A DNA stretch of 64,000 bases, taken from contig CAWESK010000009.1 of NCBI GenBank assembly GCA_963811685.1, forward strand, positions 124,001 to 188,000, given 5' to 3'. Shown piece by piece: positions 19,920 to 29,512 of the stretch. This DNA is from CAIWHR01 sp963811685. Lineage in GTDB: Bacteria; Pseudomonadota; Gammaproteobacteria; Burkholderiales; Casimicrobiaceae. The notes below the pieces were generated by a model. The model searched no databases. It had not been told where the DNA came from and was given only the letters and a program-made list of their open reading frames with translations. Position numbers and translations under genes: made by a program. Positions within the stretch are counted from its first letter, which is position 1. Each line of letters opens with the position of its first letter.

Positions 19920-20894
19920 ATGCCCGACAATCCCGCGAGCCGCGACCCGATCCTGTTTCCGGAGATCGATCCGTATGTGACGGGACGGCTCGCGGTCGAC
20001 CCGCCGCATGCGCTCTATTGGGAGGCGTGCGGCCGCGCCAACGGCGTGCCGGTCGTGTTCCTGCACGGCGGTCCCGGCGGCGGCTGCCTGCCACATCATC
20101 GCCGCTATTTCGATCCCGCGTTCTGGCGCATCGTGCTCGTCGACCAGCGAGGCGCCGGCCGCTCGACGCCGGTCGCCGAGCTCGCGGGCAACACGACGCC
20201 CGCTTTGGTGGCGGATCTGGAGCGCCTGCGCGTGCATCTGCGCATCGACCGCTGGATGGTGTTCGGCGGCTCGTGGGGGTCGACACTTGCCCTCGCTTAT
20301 GCCGAAGCGCATCCGCAGCATTGCCTGGGCCTCGTGCTGCGCGGAATCTTTCTCGCAAGCCCCGACGAAATCGACTGGTTCATGCACGGGATGCGCAACG
20401 TCTTTCCCGAAGCATGGCGCGCGTTCGCGGGATTCCTCCCGCAGAGCGAGCGCGCCGATCTCCTGGGCAGCTATTACAAGCGGCTCACCGACCCCGATCC
20501 CGCCGTGCATCTCCCCGCGGCTCACGCATGGGATCGCTACGAGGGCGCGTGCTCGACGCTGCTGCCGGCCATCGATCCGGCGCCGAAGTTCGACAGCGAC
20601 GCCGCGGCGCTCGCGATCGCGCGCATCGAGGCGCACTACTTCGTCAACGACGCGTTTCTCGCCAACGGCGCTCTGCTTGCCGATCTCGCCCGGATCCGCC
20701 ACCTGCCCTGCACGATCGTCCAGGGCCGCTACGACATCGTCTGCCCGCCGGTGACCGCGGATGCGCTCGCCCGCGCGTGGCCGGAGGCCGAATACGTCGT
20801 CGTCCCCGACGCGGGCCATTCGGTGCGCGAGCCGGGCATCACGCGCGAGCTCGTTGCGGCCGTGGAGCGGATGAAGAAGGTCGTCGCGCGCTGA
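19920..20894 (+). CDS. pip: Prolyl aminopeptidase (proline iminopeptidase)
   Basis: This 324-residue cytoplasmic alpha/beta hydrolase removes N-terminal proline from peptides. HGGPGGG (residues 49-55) forms the oxyanion region and the nucleophile S118 sits in GGSWGS. An aspartate in GRYDIVCPP and a histidine in DAGHSVREPG complete the triad. DQRGAGRSTP is typical of the family. A start 28 codons further upstream exists, but ATG 19920 gives the normal N-terminus. Unrelated to the neighbouring sugar genes. Confidence 0.9.
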   Translation: MPDNPASRDPILFPEIDPYVTGRLAVDPPHALYWEACGRANGVPVVFLHGGPGGGCLPHHRRYFDPAFWRIVLVDQRGAGRSTPVAELAGNTTPALVADLERLRVHLRIDRWMVFGGSWGSTLALAYAEAHPQHCLGLVLRGIFLASPDEIDWFMHGMRNVFPEAWRAFAGFLPQSERADLLGSYYKRLTDPDPAVHLPAAHAWDRYEGACSTLLPAIDPAPKFDSDAAALAIARIEAHYFVNDAFLANGALLADLARIRHLPCTIVQGRYDIVCPPVTADALARAWPEAEYVVVPDAGHSVREPGITRELVAAVERMKKVVAR

Positions 20895-20907
20895 AGCGCG
20901 GGCCGGG

Positions 20908-21525
20908 CTACTGCGCGTGCGCTTCGATGTCGTTGCCGATGCGCACGGCGGCGATCTCGAAATTGAGCTCCACCTCGTCGCCGACCAGCGGATAGGCAAA
21001 CGAGATCCCGAAGTCCCGCCGCAGCAGGCGCCCGGTGACGACAGCCTCGCAGCCGTCGGGACCGTCGCCGGCCTTGTGCCCGCATGCGAGCCGATGCACT
21101 ACGAGGCGCAGCGGCCGCGTGACGCCGTGCAGCGTGATGTCGCCGTCCGCGGCGACAACATTGTGGTCGCGATATTCGAGATGGTGGGAGCGGAAGCGGA
21201 TCTGCGGGTAGCGGATGACGTCGAACATCGTCGGCCCGCGGAGGAAGTCGTCGCGCAGGTCCCAGCCGGTGTCGACCGACGCGAGGTCGATGACGACGCC
21301 GATGCTGCCTCCCGCGAGACCGTCGGGATCCACGACGATCGTCCCTGCCGCTCGCTTGAACTGACCGTGCTCGCGCAGGACGCCGAAGTGATTGACCGCG
21401 AATCCGGCAGTCGAATGCTCCGGGTCGATGCGATACGACTGGCCGCGCGCGGCCATCGGCGCGAAGGCGACGCCGGCGAGAACGCCAAGGCATGCAACGA
21501 CGCGCCGCGTTCGCTCGATCGACAT
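20908..21525 (-). CDS. YceI-family periplasmic lipid-binding-like protein (1)
   Basis: The 205-residue protein has an N-terminal signal peptide ending around AARGQ, then the YceI beta-barrel. It begins YRIDPEHSTAGFAVNHFG, followed by the VDLASVDTGWDLRDDFLRGPTMFDV block typical of the family. YceI proteins bind isoprenoid or amphiphilic ligands in the periplasm; the ligand here is unknown. It is the downstream member of a minus-strand set with a second yceI and a cytochrome b561 gene, an arrangement common in proteobacteria. Confidence 0.88.
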   Translation of the reverse strand: MSIERTRRVVACLGVLAGVAFAPMAARGQSYRIDPEHSTAGFAVNHFGVLREHGQFKRAAGTIVVDPDGLAGGSIGVVIDLASVDTGWDLRDDFLRGPTMFDVIRYPQIRFRSHHLEYRDHNVVAADGDITLHGVTRPLRLVVHRLACGHKAGDGPDGCEAVVTGRLLRRDFGISFAYPLVGDEVELNFEIAAVRIGNDIEAHAQ

Positions 21526-21632
21526 CGCGATTTCGTTCGCCCGGAAATTGAGATTGCGCCACGCCGCACACTCAGCGTGCCGCCTCCTGCAAACAAGCGC
21601 AAGCGCAGGCTATTCCAGGCGTGATGCCAGGA

Positions 21633-22199
21633 TCACTGCACGGGAGGCAGCACCATCCGGATACGAATGACGACGTCGTCGGCAACGGTGCTGGTATCCG
21701 CCCACATGCCTTCGCCGATCTTGTAGTCGAGACGCCTGACCGTGAACTGGCCCTCGGCGACGCTGTTGCCGCCGCTATCCTTGCGCAGCGCGACCGGCAC
21801 GGAGACGTCGCGGGTGATGCCTTTCATCGACAGCCGGCCGTCGATTTCGTAACGGTCGCCGCCGAGGCCGCGTACGCTCGTGGATTCGAATTTCGCGATC
21901 GGGAACTTGGCGGTGTCGAACCACGCCGGCCGCCGGATCTCGGTCTCGGTTTCCTCGCTGGCGAGATCGATGCTCGCCAGCTCGATCTCGAAGGCCGCCT
22001 TCGAGTTCGCCGGATCCTTGGGGCGGAAATCGACATTGGCCTTCCATTTCCGGAAGCGGCCCTCGACGCCGCCACCCGTCTGTTTCGCCACGAAGCGGAT
22101 TTCGCTGCGGTCGATCAGCACGCCCTGCGCGCCGGCGCCGCCGGAGGCCGCCATCAGCATGACGGCGAGCGAAGGGACAAACGAATGCAGCATCTTCAT
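21633..22199 (-). CDS. YceI-family periplasmic protein (2)
   Basis: The 188-residue protein has a signal peptide (MKMLHSFVPS to GAGAQG) and a YceI domain (SEIRFVAKQTGGGVEGRFRK, then SEETETEIRRPAWFDTAKFP). It is only distantly similar to the YceI protein encoded about 100 bases downstream, so this is not a recent duplication. The gene starts 19 bases after the cytochrome b561 stop, which suggests co-transcription and a shared link to membrane electron transfer or quinone handling. Confidence 0.88.
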   Translation of the reverse strand: MKMLHSFVPSLAVMLMAASGGAGAQGVLIDRSEIRFVAKQTGGGVEGRFRKWKANVDFRPKDPANSKAAFEIELASIDLASEETETEIRRPAWFDTAKFPIAKFESTSVRGLGGDRYEIDGRLSMKGITRDVSVPVALRKDSGGNSVAEGQFTVRRLDYKIGEGMWADTSTVADDVVIRIRMVLPPVQ

Positions 22200-22217
22200 T
22201 GACAGACCCTGGTCCGG

Positions 22218-22802
22218 TTACCGCAGGAACGGGAGCATCCGCGGAAGAACGCCGTCATGGTGGGCGAATTGGTGCCGGAGCGCCGCCCCCGCATGCACAC
22301 AGACCAGCAGGAGCAGGGCGAAGTTCAATGTCCCATGGACCGCCTGCAGCACTGCGGCGAGCGCCTTGTCCTTCGGAACGAGATCGGGCAGCGGGGCGAT
22401 GCCGAGGTAAACCACGGAGACGCCGGTGGCCGAGCTGTAGATCCAGCCGGACAGCGGAATCGCGAACATCAGCACGTAGAGCGTCGCGTGCGTCGCGGCT
22501 ACCGCGCGGCGCTGCCAGACGGGCATCGGCACTGCTGCCGGTGCGGGATGCATCGCGCGCCAGAGCAACCTCGCCGACGCGGTCAGGAACACCGTGATGC
22601 CGATCCCCTTGTGCCAGAGGAAGAGCCGCAGCTTGAGCGGCGAGAGCGGAACGTTGATCATCGAGATCCCGAGCGCGAGATTGCACACGATGAGCAGCGC
22701 CGCGATCCAGTGCAGGGCGATCGCGGTTCGCGTGTAGGCGGGTTCCGCCGCGCGGGCCGGGCCCTGGCCGTTCGCCGTCAGCTTCGTCGAGTCCGTCGCC
22801 AT
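22218..22802 (-). CDS. Cytochrome b561 family protein
   Basis: The 194-residue inner-membrane protein has four predicted helices. Histidines suited to heme b ligation lie in TAIALHWIAALL, LFLWHKGIG, AVAATHATLYVL and LLLVCVHAGAALRHQF. It would move electrons between quinones and periplasmic acceptors. The start is ambiguous: ATG 22802 is used, and another ATG lies 7 codons upstream, neither with a clear ribosome site. It is first of a three-gene minus-strand set with two yceI genes and diverges from the patatin gene. Confidence 0.85.
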   Translation of the reverse strand: MATDSTKLTANGQGPARAAEPAYTRTAIALHWIAALLIVCNLALGISMINVPLSPLKLRLFLWHKGIGITVFLTASARLLWRAMHPAPAAVPMPVWQRRAVAATHATLYVLMFAIPLSGWIYSSATGVSVVYLGIAPLPDLVPKDKALAAVLQAVHGTLNFALLLLVCVHAGAALRHQFAHHDGVLPRMLPFLR

Positions 22803-22810
22803 GTCGCCGC

Positions 22811-22816
22811 TATAAT
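22811..22816 (+). promoter_or_regulatory. Candidate -10 box (TATAAT) for the patatin-like gene
   Basis: A perfect TATAAT lies 16 bases before the patatin-like ATG at 22833. No good -35 box stands at the expected distance. The spacing would give a very short leader of roughly 10 bases. Confidence 0.35.
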
Positions 22817-22832
22817 CGCCCATCCATTGGCC

Positions 22833-25102
22833 ATGAACATGCTTTTTCGCCGTCCTGTTCCGCCCTGGCGCGCAATCGGGGCGTCGCTGTTCCTCGCATT
22901 GCTCGCGTTCGCGACGGTCGCCATGGCGCAGGCACCGCCGGCAACCGCCCCGGCCAACACGCCCGAAAATCGGTCTCGTGCTCTCCGGCGGCGGCGCCCG
23001 CGGCCTCACGCATATCGGCGTGCTCGAGGTCATGGAGGAAATGCGCATTCCGGTCGACTACATCGCGGCAACGTCGATGGGCTCGATCGTCGGCGGTTTG
23101 TATTCGAGCGGCCGCGCGCCCGCGGAGATGCACACGATCGTAACGACGCTCAACTGGAACACGCTGTTCTCGGATTCGCCGCCGCGGCGCGAGCTCGATT
23201 TTCGCGACAAGCAGATCGACTTGCGCTTCCCGCTTCCGCTGGAAATCGGCTTCCGCGACGGCGAGGTCCGCGGCTTCCAGGGCGCGTTGAGCGGGGCGAA
23301 TCTCGAGCTCTTCCTGCACGAGCTCACCGCCAGCGCCGACGGCATCCGCGACCTCGACAAGCTGCCGATTCCGTTTCGCGCGGTGGCGACCGACATGGTC
23401 GCCGGCGTCCCGTACGTCTTCACCGAGGGCCCGTTGTACGAGGCGATGCGCGCCAGCATGTCGGTGCCGGGCATCTTCTCGCCGGTCGAGGTCCGCGGCC
23501 GGATCCTGGGCGACGGCGGCCTCGTCGACAACCTGCCGATCGACGTCGTCCGCCAGATGGGCGCGGACGTCGTCATCGCCGTCAACATCGGCACGCCGCT
23601 CGCGCCGCGCGAGGCGCTGTCGTCGATCATCGGCCTCACCGGCCAGATGATCAACATCCTGACCGAGCAGAACGTCCGGATCCAGCTCGCGTCGCTGCGC
23701 GAGGGCGATGTGCTGATCTCTCCCAACCTCGGCGCGCTCACCTCGTCCCAATTCGACAAGAGCCGCGAATTCATCGAGCTCGGGGTTGCCGCGGCGCGCG
23801 AAGCTGCGCCGAAGCTCGCGGCATTCTCTCTTTCTCCGGAAGCGTATGCCGCGTACAAGGCCGCACGGCCGCGCATCGTCGACACGCCGCCGCCCAGGAT
23901 CGAGTTCGTCCGGGTCGAGGGCACCGACCTACGCGAACCCGAAGGCGATCGCCCTCGACCTCGATGTGGCGATCGGCGAGCCGCTCGATGCGAAGGCGCT
24001 GGACGATGCGATCTCGCGTCTCTACGGCACGAGCGAGTACGAGCGCATCGACTACCACGTCGTCGAGGAAGACGGGCGCACAGGGCTGGCGATCAACGTG
24101 CGCGAGAAGCCGATCGGGCCGAACTTCATCCGCTTCGGCCTCAACTACGCGACCGACTTCCAGGGCGAAAGCACGTTTTCGCTGCTCGCGGGCGCCCGTC
24201 GCGTGTGGATCAACAGCCTCGGCGCGCAATGGACGAACGAGCTCGAGGTGGGCCGCATCGCCCGCGCCGCGACCGAGTTCTATCAGCCGCTCGATCTCGG
24301 CGACACGGTGTTCGTCGCGGGGTATGCGTCGGCGCAGAGCGTTCCGCGCTACATTTTCAGCGGATCGCAGCGCGTGGCGGAGTATCGCGTGGAGGCGAAC
24401 ACCGCCGGATTCGACATCGGCGTCCCTATCGGCAATACCGGCGAGATCCGCGTCGGGCCGTCGTACACGTTCTACAAGGGCAGCCCGACCGTCGCGATCC
24501 CGGGATTTCTCACGGCGCGCGAGACCGACGCCGGGTTGCGCGCGCTCGTCCGCTGGGACAATCTCGACAATTCCTTCTTCCCGCACCGCGGGCTGCGCGC
24601 CACGCTTGACGCGTTCTACGGCCAGCGCACGCAGCGCGCCGGCGATGATCCCGACGAGGTCAGCAAGAAGCTGGGGCGGATCGATTTCTACGGCAATGCC
24701 GGCATCCCCGTCACCCCCGACGATTTCTTCAACGTCGCGCTGCGCGCCGGCGCGCTTTCGCGCGACGATCCCGCGCTCGTCAACCCGTTCCTGCTGGGCG
24801 GTTTTCTCAATCTGTCGGGACTGCGCAACGGCCAGCTCGCCGGCAGCTACCTGGGCTTCGGGCGCATCGTCTACTATCACCGGATCACGCAGATTCCGCT
24901 GCTCGGCGGGAACGTCTACCTGGGCGGCTCCGTCGAGGCGGGCAACGCCTGGCAGCTGCGCGACTCGGTATCGGCGGGCGATCTCGTCAAGGCGGGCAGC
25001 GTGTTCGTCGGCGCCGACACGTTCCTCGGACCGTTCTATTTCGCGTACGGGCGCGCGTCCGGCAACGCATCGAGCTTCTATCTTTTCCTGGGGCGCCCCT
25101 GA
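22833..25102 (+). CDS. Patatin-like phospholipase with POTRA/BamA-like outer-membrane barrel (frameshifted)
   Basis: The protein of about 755 residues has a signal peptide (MNMLFRRPVPPW to VAMAQA). A patatin domain follows with oxyanion SGGGARG, nucleophile motif ATSMGSIVGG and the dyad aspartate in GDGGLVDN. A POTRA-like segment comes next, then a beta-barrel ending SSFYLFLGRP. This is the architecture of two-partner or PlpD-like proteins (type Vd), where the barrel anchors or exports the lipase. Frameshifts near 22970 and 23930 are each cured by removing one base. An inactive protein is possible if they are real. Confidence 0.82.
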
Positions 25103-26424
25103 ACAAGCCCTCCAGCAACGCAGACTGGCTCGAGCGCAGCCGCCGCGCGGTCTGGCATCCGTGCACGCAGATGAAGGTGCACGAGACGCTGCCGCTCGTC
25201 CCGATCGCGCGCGGCCACGGCGCGTGGCTTCACGATTTCGACGGCCGTCGCTACCTCGACGCGGTGAGCTCGTGGTGGGTCAATCTGTTCGGGCACGCGA
25301 ACCCGCGGATCAATGCCGCGCTCGCCGAGCAGCTCGCGGAGCTCGAGCATGTGATCCTCGCCGGCTTCACGCATCGTCCCGTCGTGGAACTTTCCGAGCG
25401 GCTCGCTGCACTGGCGCCGCCGGGCCTCGGCCATGCCTTCTATGGTTCCGACGGCGCTTCGGCGGTGGAGATCGCGCTCAAGATGGCATTTCATTACTGG
25501 AAGAACGTCGGCAAGCCGGAAAAGACCGGCTTCGCGAGCGTGGCCGGCGGCTACCATGGCGAAACGCTGGGCGCGCTGGCGGTGACCGACGTGCCCTTGT
25601 TTCGCGACACCTACGCGCCGCTGCTGCGCAACGCGTTCACCGTGCCGTCCCCCGACTCGCGGCTGGCGACCCATGGCGAGTCGGCACGCGACGCGGCCGA
25701 ACGCGCCGCGCGCGCGCTCGATGCGCACCTCGCCGCCCATCACGCGACGACCGCCGCGCTGATCGTCGAGCCGCTGGTGCAGGGCGCCGCCGGCATGGCG
25801 ATGCACGACGCGCATTACCTCGCGCGGGCGCGCGAGCTTTGCACGCGCTACGGCGTGCTGCTGATCGCCGACGAGATCATGACGGGCTTCGGCCGCACAG
25901 GCACGATGTTCGCGTGGGAGCAAAGCGCGGCGCCGGCGCCCGATTTCCTCTGTCTGTCGAAGGGCCTCACGGGGGGTTACCTCCCGCTGTCGTGCGTGCT
26001 GACGACCAACGCCGTGTACGACGCCTTTTACGCCGACGACATCGCGCGAGCGTTCCTGCACTCGCATTCGTATACGGGCAACGCACTCGCCTGTCGCGCC
26101 GCGCTCGCGGTGCTCGACATTTTCGCCGGCGACGACGTGCTCGCCGCCAACCGGGCCACGGCCCGCCGCTGGGCCGAGCTCGCGCAGCCGCTCGCCGACC
26201 ATTCCGCGGTGCGCCATTTCCGGCAGACGGGAATGATCCTTGCGTTCGACGTCGACACCGCGCGCCCGGATTTCGCGCGCTGGTGCTTTGCCGAGGGTCT
26301 CCGCCGTGAGCTGCTGCTGCGGCCGATCGGAAAGACCGTCTATTTCATGCCCCCGTACATCGTGACCGACGACGAATTCGCCAAGCTGGTCGCGGGCACG
26401 CTCGCCATATTGGACAGCGCATGA
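25099..26424 (+). CDS. bioA: Adenosylmethionine-8-amino-7-oxononanoate aminotransferase
   Basis: This PLP enzyme makes 7,8-diaminopelargonate in biotin synthesis. Its N-terminal signature AVWHPCTQMK lies upstream of the first in-frame ATG (25171), so the true start is earlier. The only usable candidate is CTG 25099, overlapping the patatin stop (CTGA), which gives 441 residues, close to the family length. The motif SSWWVNLFGHANPRIN, the catalytic lysine region LSKGLTGGYLPLSC and the late RPIGKTVYFMPPY are present. No other biotin gene is in the window. It is coupled to dacB by ATGA. Confidence 0.9.
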   Translation: MNKPSSNADWLERSRRAVWHPCTQMKVHETLPLVPIARGHGAWLHDFDGRRYLDAVSSWWVNLFGHANPRINAALAEQLAELEHVILAGFTHRPVVELSERLAALAPPGLGHAFYGSDGASAVEIALKMAFHYWKNVGKPEKTGFASVAGGYHGETLGALAVTDVPLFRDTYAPLLRNAFTVPSPDSRLATHGESARDAAERAARALDAHLAAHHATTAALIVEPLVQGAAGMAMHDAHYLARARELCTRYGVLLIADEIMTGFGRTGTMFAWEQSAAPAPDFLCLSKGLTGGYLPLSCVLTTNAVYDAFYADDIARAFLHSHSYTGNALACRAALAVLDIFAGDDVLAANRATARRWAELAQPLADHSAVRHFRQTGMILAFDVDTARPDFARWCFAEGLRRELLLRPIGKTVYFMPPYIVTDDEFAKLVAGTLAILDSA

Positions 26425-27863
26425 AGCACTGGGCGACCTTCGTGCTCGCGCTCGTCGTCGCGTGTTCGGGTACCGCGCTCGCTGCGCTGCCGCCGCCGCT
26501 CGCCAAGGCGTTTCGCGACGCCGGCGTGCCGCCCGACGCGGTGGCGCTCGTCGTGCAGGAGACCGGCACGGTGCAACCGCTGATTGCGCACGACGCCGCG
26601 AAGCCGATGAACCCGGCCTCGGTGATGAAGCTCGTGACGACGTTCGCGGCGCTCGAGCTCCTCGGTCCCGATTACCGCTGGACGACGGACGCCTATCTCG
26701 ACGGCAAGCTCGACAACGGCGTTCTGCACGGCAATCTGGTGCTGAAGGGACACGGCGACCCCAAGATCACCGTCGAGCAGTGGCAGGCCTTCATGACCAC
26801 GCTCACGATGCGCGGATTGACCGCGATCGACGGCGATCTCGTCCTCGACCGCTCGTTCTTCGCGCCGGTCGCGCACGACCCCGCTGCCTTCGACGGCGAG
26901 CCGCTCAAGCCCTACAACGTCGGCTCCGATGCGCTGCTCGTCAACTTCAAGTCGATGCGGCTGCTGTTCGCCCCGAATCGTCCCGGCAGCGGCACCGACG
27001 TGATCGCCGTCCCGCCGCTCGCCAACGTGACGATCGGCGCAGTGCCGCGGCTCACGGCGGGCGACTGCGGCGACTGGCGCGCCACTGTCGGCGCAATCTT
27101 CGTCGATCGCGGCGACAGCGCCGAGGCGAGCTTCGCCGGCCGCTACGCCGAGTCGTGCGGCGAGCGCGAATGGTGGGTGTCGCTGCTCGACCCGCCGGCC
27201 TACGTGCACGCGATATTTACGACATATTTCCGCGAGGCCGGCGGCCGCTTCGCCGGCGGCTGGAAGGACGGCGTCGCGCCGACCGGCAAGACGCCGTTTG
27301 CCACGCTCGAGTCGCCGCCGCTCTACGTCGTCGTGCGCGACGTGAACAAGCTCTCCAACAACGTGATGGCGCGACAGGTGTTCCTGACGCTCGCGACGGC
27401 GAAGGATCCGCCGCCGGCGACGGCGGCCGGCGCCAACGCCGCGGTCCGCCGCTGGCTCGCCTCGCACAAGCTCAGGATGCCGGAGCTCGTGCTCGACAAC
27501 GGCTCGGGGCTTTCGCGCGTCGAGCGCATCAGCGCCGGCAGCCTCGTGCGGCTGCTTCTCGCCGCGGACGCGAGCAGCGTGCGCGAGGAGTTCGCGAGCT
27601 CGCTCGCCGTTGCCGCGATGGACGGCACCGTCGAGCGGCGGTTCCAGAACTTCAATGTCGCCGGCCAGGCGCTCCTGAAAACCGGCACGCTCGAGGGCGC
27701 GCGCGCGATCGCCGGTTACGTGATCGATGCCGACGGAAGACGGTGGGCGCTGGCGGCGATCGTCAACCACCCCAACGCGTCACGCGTGCAGGGCGCGCTC
27801 GATTTCTTCGTGCAGTGGGTCTACCGCAACGCGGCCGTCTGGCAATCGATCACCCATCATTGA
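26421..27863 (+). CDS. dacB: D-alanyl-D-alanine carboxypeptidase/endopeptidase (PBP4)
   Basis: This 480-residue periplasmic peptidoglycan hydrolase has a signal peptide of about 21 residues. All three penicillin-binding motifs are present: S67-x-x-K70 (SVMK), SNN near residue 310 (KLSNN) and KTG near 420 (LLKTGTLEGAR). The large insertion between the first two motifs is typical of PBP4-type enzymes. The ATG overlaps the bioA stop by 4 bases, so it is translated from the same message although unrelated to biotin. Confidence 0.92.
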   Translation: MKHWATFVLALVVACSGTALAALPPPLAKAFRDAGVPPDAVALVVQETGTVQPLIAHDAAKPMNPASVMKLVTTFAALELLGPDYRWTTDAYLDGKLDNGVLHGNLVLKGHGDPKITVEQWQAFMTTLTMRGLTAIDGDLVLDRSFFAPVAHDPAAFDGEPLKPYNVGSDALLVNFKSMRLLFAPNRPGSGTDVIAVPPLANVTIGAVPRLTAGDCGDWRATVGAIFVDRGDSAEASFAGRYAESCGEREWWVSLLDPPAYVHAIFTTYFREAGGRFAGGWKDGVAPTGKTPFATLESPPLYVVVRDVNKLSNNVMARQVFLTLATAKDPPPATAAGANAAVRRWLASHKLRMPELVLDNGSGLSRVERISAGSLVRLLLAADASSVREEFASSLAVAAMDGTVERRFQNFNVAGQALLKTGTLEGARAIAGYVIDADGRRWALAAIVNHPNASRVQGALDFFVQWVYRNAAVWQSITHH

Positions 27864-27883
27864 CGGGCGGCGAACGGGATGCT

Positions 27884-28291
27884 CTACAGGCCCGGCACCG
27901 GCTGGTTGTCCTTGAACCAGAGGAAACCGCGCACGAGCCGGTAGATTCCCCAGATCGACGTGCCCACGAAGATCGCGATCGCGAACGGGATGCCGATCAG
28001 CGTCACGAACAGCAGCACGCCGATCACGTCCCACAGGAGGGACCACCAGAACGTGCGGATGAGCCACGTGAAGTGCGACGCCACCCACGTGCCGCGCGCC
28101 TCGCCGATTTTGACGTAGGCCACGACCACGCCGACGATTCCGGCGAGGCACACCAGCGGCGCGAAGACGATGAGCCCATGGGAAAGCAGGGTTCCGACGA
28201 CGGCGATCGCGAACAACACGTAGACGAGCGTCGCCGCGTTCACCGGCGGATGGCCGGCGCTTCCCGCGTCCTGGACCGGGAGGTCTGTCAT
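27884..28291 (-). CDS. Four-helix membrane protein, DUF4870-like
   Basis: The 135-residue protein has hydrophobic segments at about residues 19-38, 40-60, 73-95 and 95-115. The sequence VNAATLVYVLFAI near the start and a C-terminal IWGIYRLVRGFLWF resemble DUF4870-type membrane proteins. Function unknown. An AAGGAG lies about 10 bases before the ATG. It converges on dacB and stands alone. Confidence 0.7.
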   Translation of the reverse strand: MTDLPVQDAGSAGHPPVNAATLVYVLFAIAVVGTLLSHGLIVFAPLVCLAGIVGVVVAYVKIGEARGTWVASHFTWLIRTFWWSLLWDVIGVLLFVTLIGIPFAIAIFVGTSIWGIYRLVRGFLWFKDNQPVPGL

Positions 28292-28469
28292 GGCTCGAGT
28301 CTCCTTGGAGGGTTGCCACCGCGCACTCGCGGCGAAAGGAAATGTCGGGGCGGCCACCGCCGGCGTCAAGAGCGCCTGGATGAAATGCAGAATCCGGCGC
28401 ATGCAGCGGCAAACGGCGCGACGAGCGGACGCCGAGACTTCATCGAAATCCCGGCGATTTGGGATCGGT

Positions 28470-28946
28470 CTAGTAGCGCCGTCCGTCCTTGTGCGCCGTG
28501 TACACGCCGTTCTCGTCCTCGATCCACAAAAGATCGTCGTCGGGGTAGAACGCGTTATCGCCCGGCGCCCGGTCGCCGATCTCGAGATAGCGGACCGGCG
28601 CGTTGCTTCGGTTGACGAAGTGGTGCGCATCCTTCGTGCCCGCGGGATAGCCGGCGCACGTTCCCGCGGTCAGCACCTGCTCGCCCGCGTTGGAGACGAG
28701 CACGACCTCGCCCGAGAGCACGTAGACGAACTCGTCCTCGAGCGTGTGCCAATGGCGCAGCGCCGACTGTCCGCCGGGCCCGAGGGTGACGAGATTGACG
28801 CCGAACTTGGTGAGCCCGCAGGCATCGCCCAGCTTGCGCTTGGCCCGGTCGCCCATGCGCGACCGGAAGGGCTCGGGATAGCCGGACCGACGGACTTCCT
28901 CCACCGTCTCCGGGTCGAGGGCAGGAAGGCGCAAGGGTTGCGGCAT
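28470..28946 (-). CDS. Cupin-domain protein
   Basis: The 158-residue protein has a small beta-barrel cupin core. The metal-site motifs are visible as the first cupin box ALRHWHTLEDEFVYVLSGE (two histidines and a glutamate) and a later HHF. The end LLWIEDENGVYTAHKDG is typical of a widespread uncharacterised cupin group in proteobacteria. Enzymatic role unknown. It is followed by the minus-strand membrane-protein gene after about 180 bases of sequence in which I see no feature. Confidence 0.8.
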   Translation of the reverse strand: MPQPLRLPALDPETVEEVRRSGYPEPFRSRMGDRAKRKLGDACGLTKFGVNLVTLGPGGQSALRHWHTLEDEFVYVLSGEVVLVSNAGEQVLTAGTCAGYPAGTKDAHHFVNRSNAPVRYLEIGDRAPGDNAFYPDDDLLWIEDENGVYTAHKDGRRY

Positions 28947-29099
28947 GGCGAAATCGTCCTTGTCGGGTCGTGGAAGGCGAGCAGATTGCACGTTTTTGTC
29001 GCCGTTTTCCACCGGCGCAATCGCCGCGTACGTCGCGGGGCCGGACCTCGCCGGAGTCGCCGGCCACGGCCGGGCCGCACAATCGGCGGCGCGCATGCC

Positions 29100-29105
29100 T
29101 ATAAT
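29100..29105 (+). promoter_or_regulatory. Candidate -10 box (TATAAT) for the YqjD-like operon
   Basis: A perfect TATAAT lies about 52 bases before the first gene of the YqjD/YqjE/YqjK-like set. The region 17 bases upstream has no good match to TTGACA. It sits in the divergent space between the cupin gene and this operon. Confidence 0.35.
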
Positions 29106-29157
29106 GAGCGCCCGAACCCGCGCCGCCCGGCGGCGCTTTTAGCTGATGGAGGAATTG

Positions 29158-29487
29158 ATGGCTGCCGACAACGAAAGCGCCCGCTCCCGACTCATCGACG
29201 ATTTTTCCGCCGTGCTTAGCGAAGCCGAGGACATGTTGCGGCGCGCGGCGGGCGAAACGGGCGACAAGGCCCGCGACCTGCGCTCGCAAGTCGAAGCGAA
29301 GCTGCTGACCGCGAAGCTGCGGCTGCAGGAGCTCCAGGGCCAGGCGATGGACCAGGCGAGGGACGCGGCCCGCGCCACCGACGATTACGTCCACGACAAC
29401 CCGTGGCAGGCCATCGGCGTCGCCGCGGCGGTCGGGTTCCTCGTCGGACTGGTGACTCAGCCGCCGTTGAGCAATCCGGGCGCATGA
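29158..29487 (+). CDS. DUF883 family protein (YqjD/ElaB-like)
   Basis: The 109-residue protein has a long amphipathic helix (residues 10-75, coiled-coil-like). A single C-terminal membrane helix (WQAIGVAAAVGFLVGLV) follows the typical DNPWQA motif. E. coli relatives YqjD and ElaB bind ribosomes at the membrane in stationary phase; whether this one does is unknown. GGAGGAATTG just upstream selects ATG 29158 over ATG 29146. First of three co-oriented genes. Confidence 0.88.
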   Translation: MAADNESARSRLIDDFSAVLSEAEDMLRRAAGETGDKARDLRSQVEAKLLTAKLRLQELQGQAMDQARDAARATDDYVHDNPWQAIGVAAAVGFLVGLVTQPPLSNPGA

Positions 29488-29512
29488 GGGACGCCGGCCC
29501 ACTCCGGCGGGC

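Noticed and set aside
20887..20900. Short GC hairpin over the pip stop codon as a terminator
   Set aside because: The stem is only six pairs with a two-base loop and has no T run on either strand.
20908..22199. The two yceI genes as a recent tandem duplication
   Set aside because: The encoded proteins share only family-level similarity and different signal peptides, so they are old paralogues.
22257..26309. An uninterrupted plus-strand reading frame of about 1350 codons
   Set aside because: It shadows the patatin-like gene and bioA in another frame, is arginine- and alanine-rich with no family motifs, and is expected in G+C-rich DNA. Only its first part (from 22833) carries the true patatin signal peptide.
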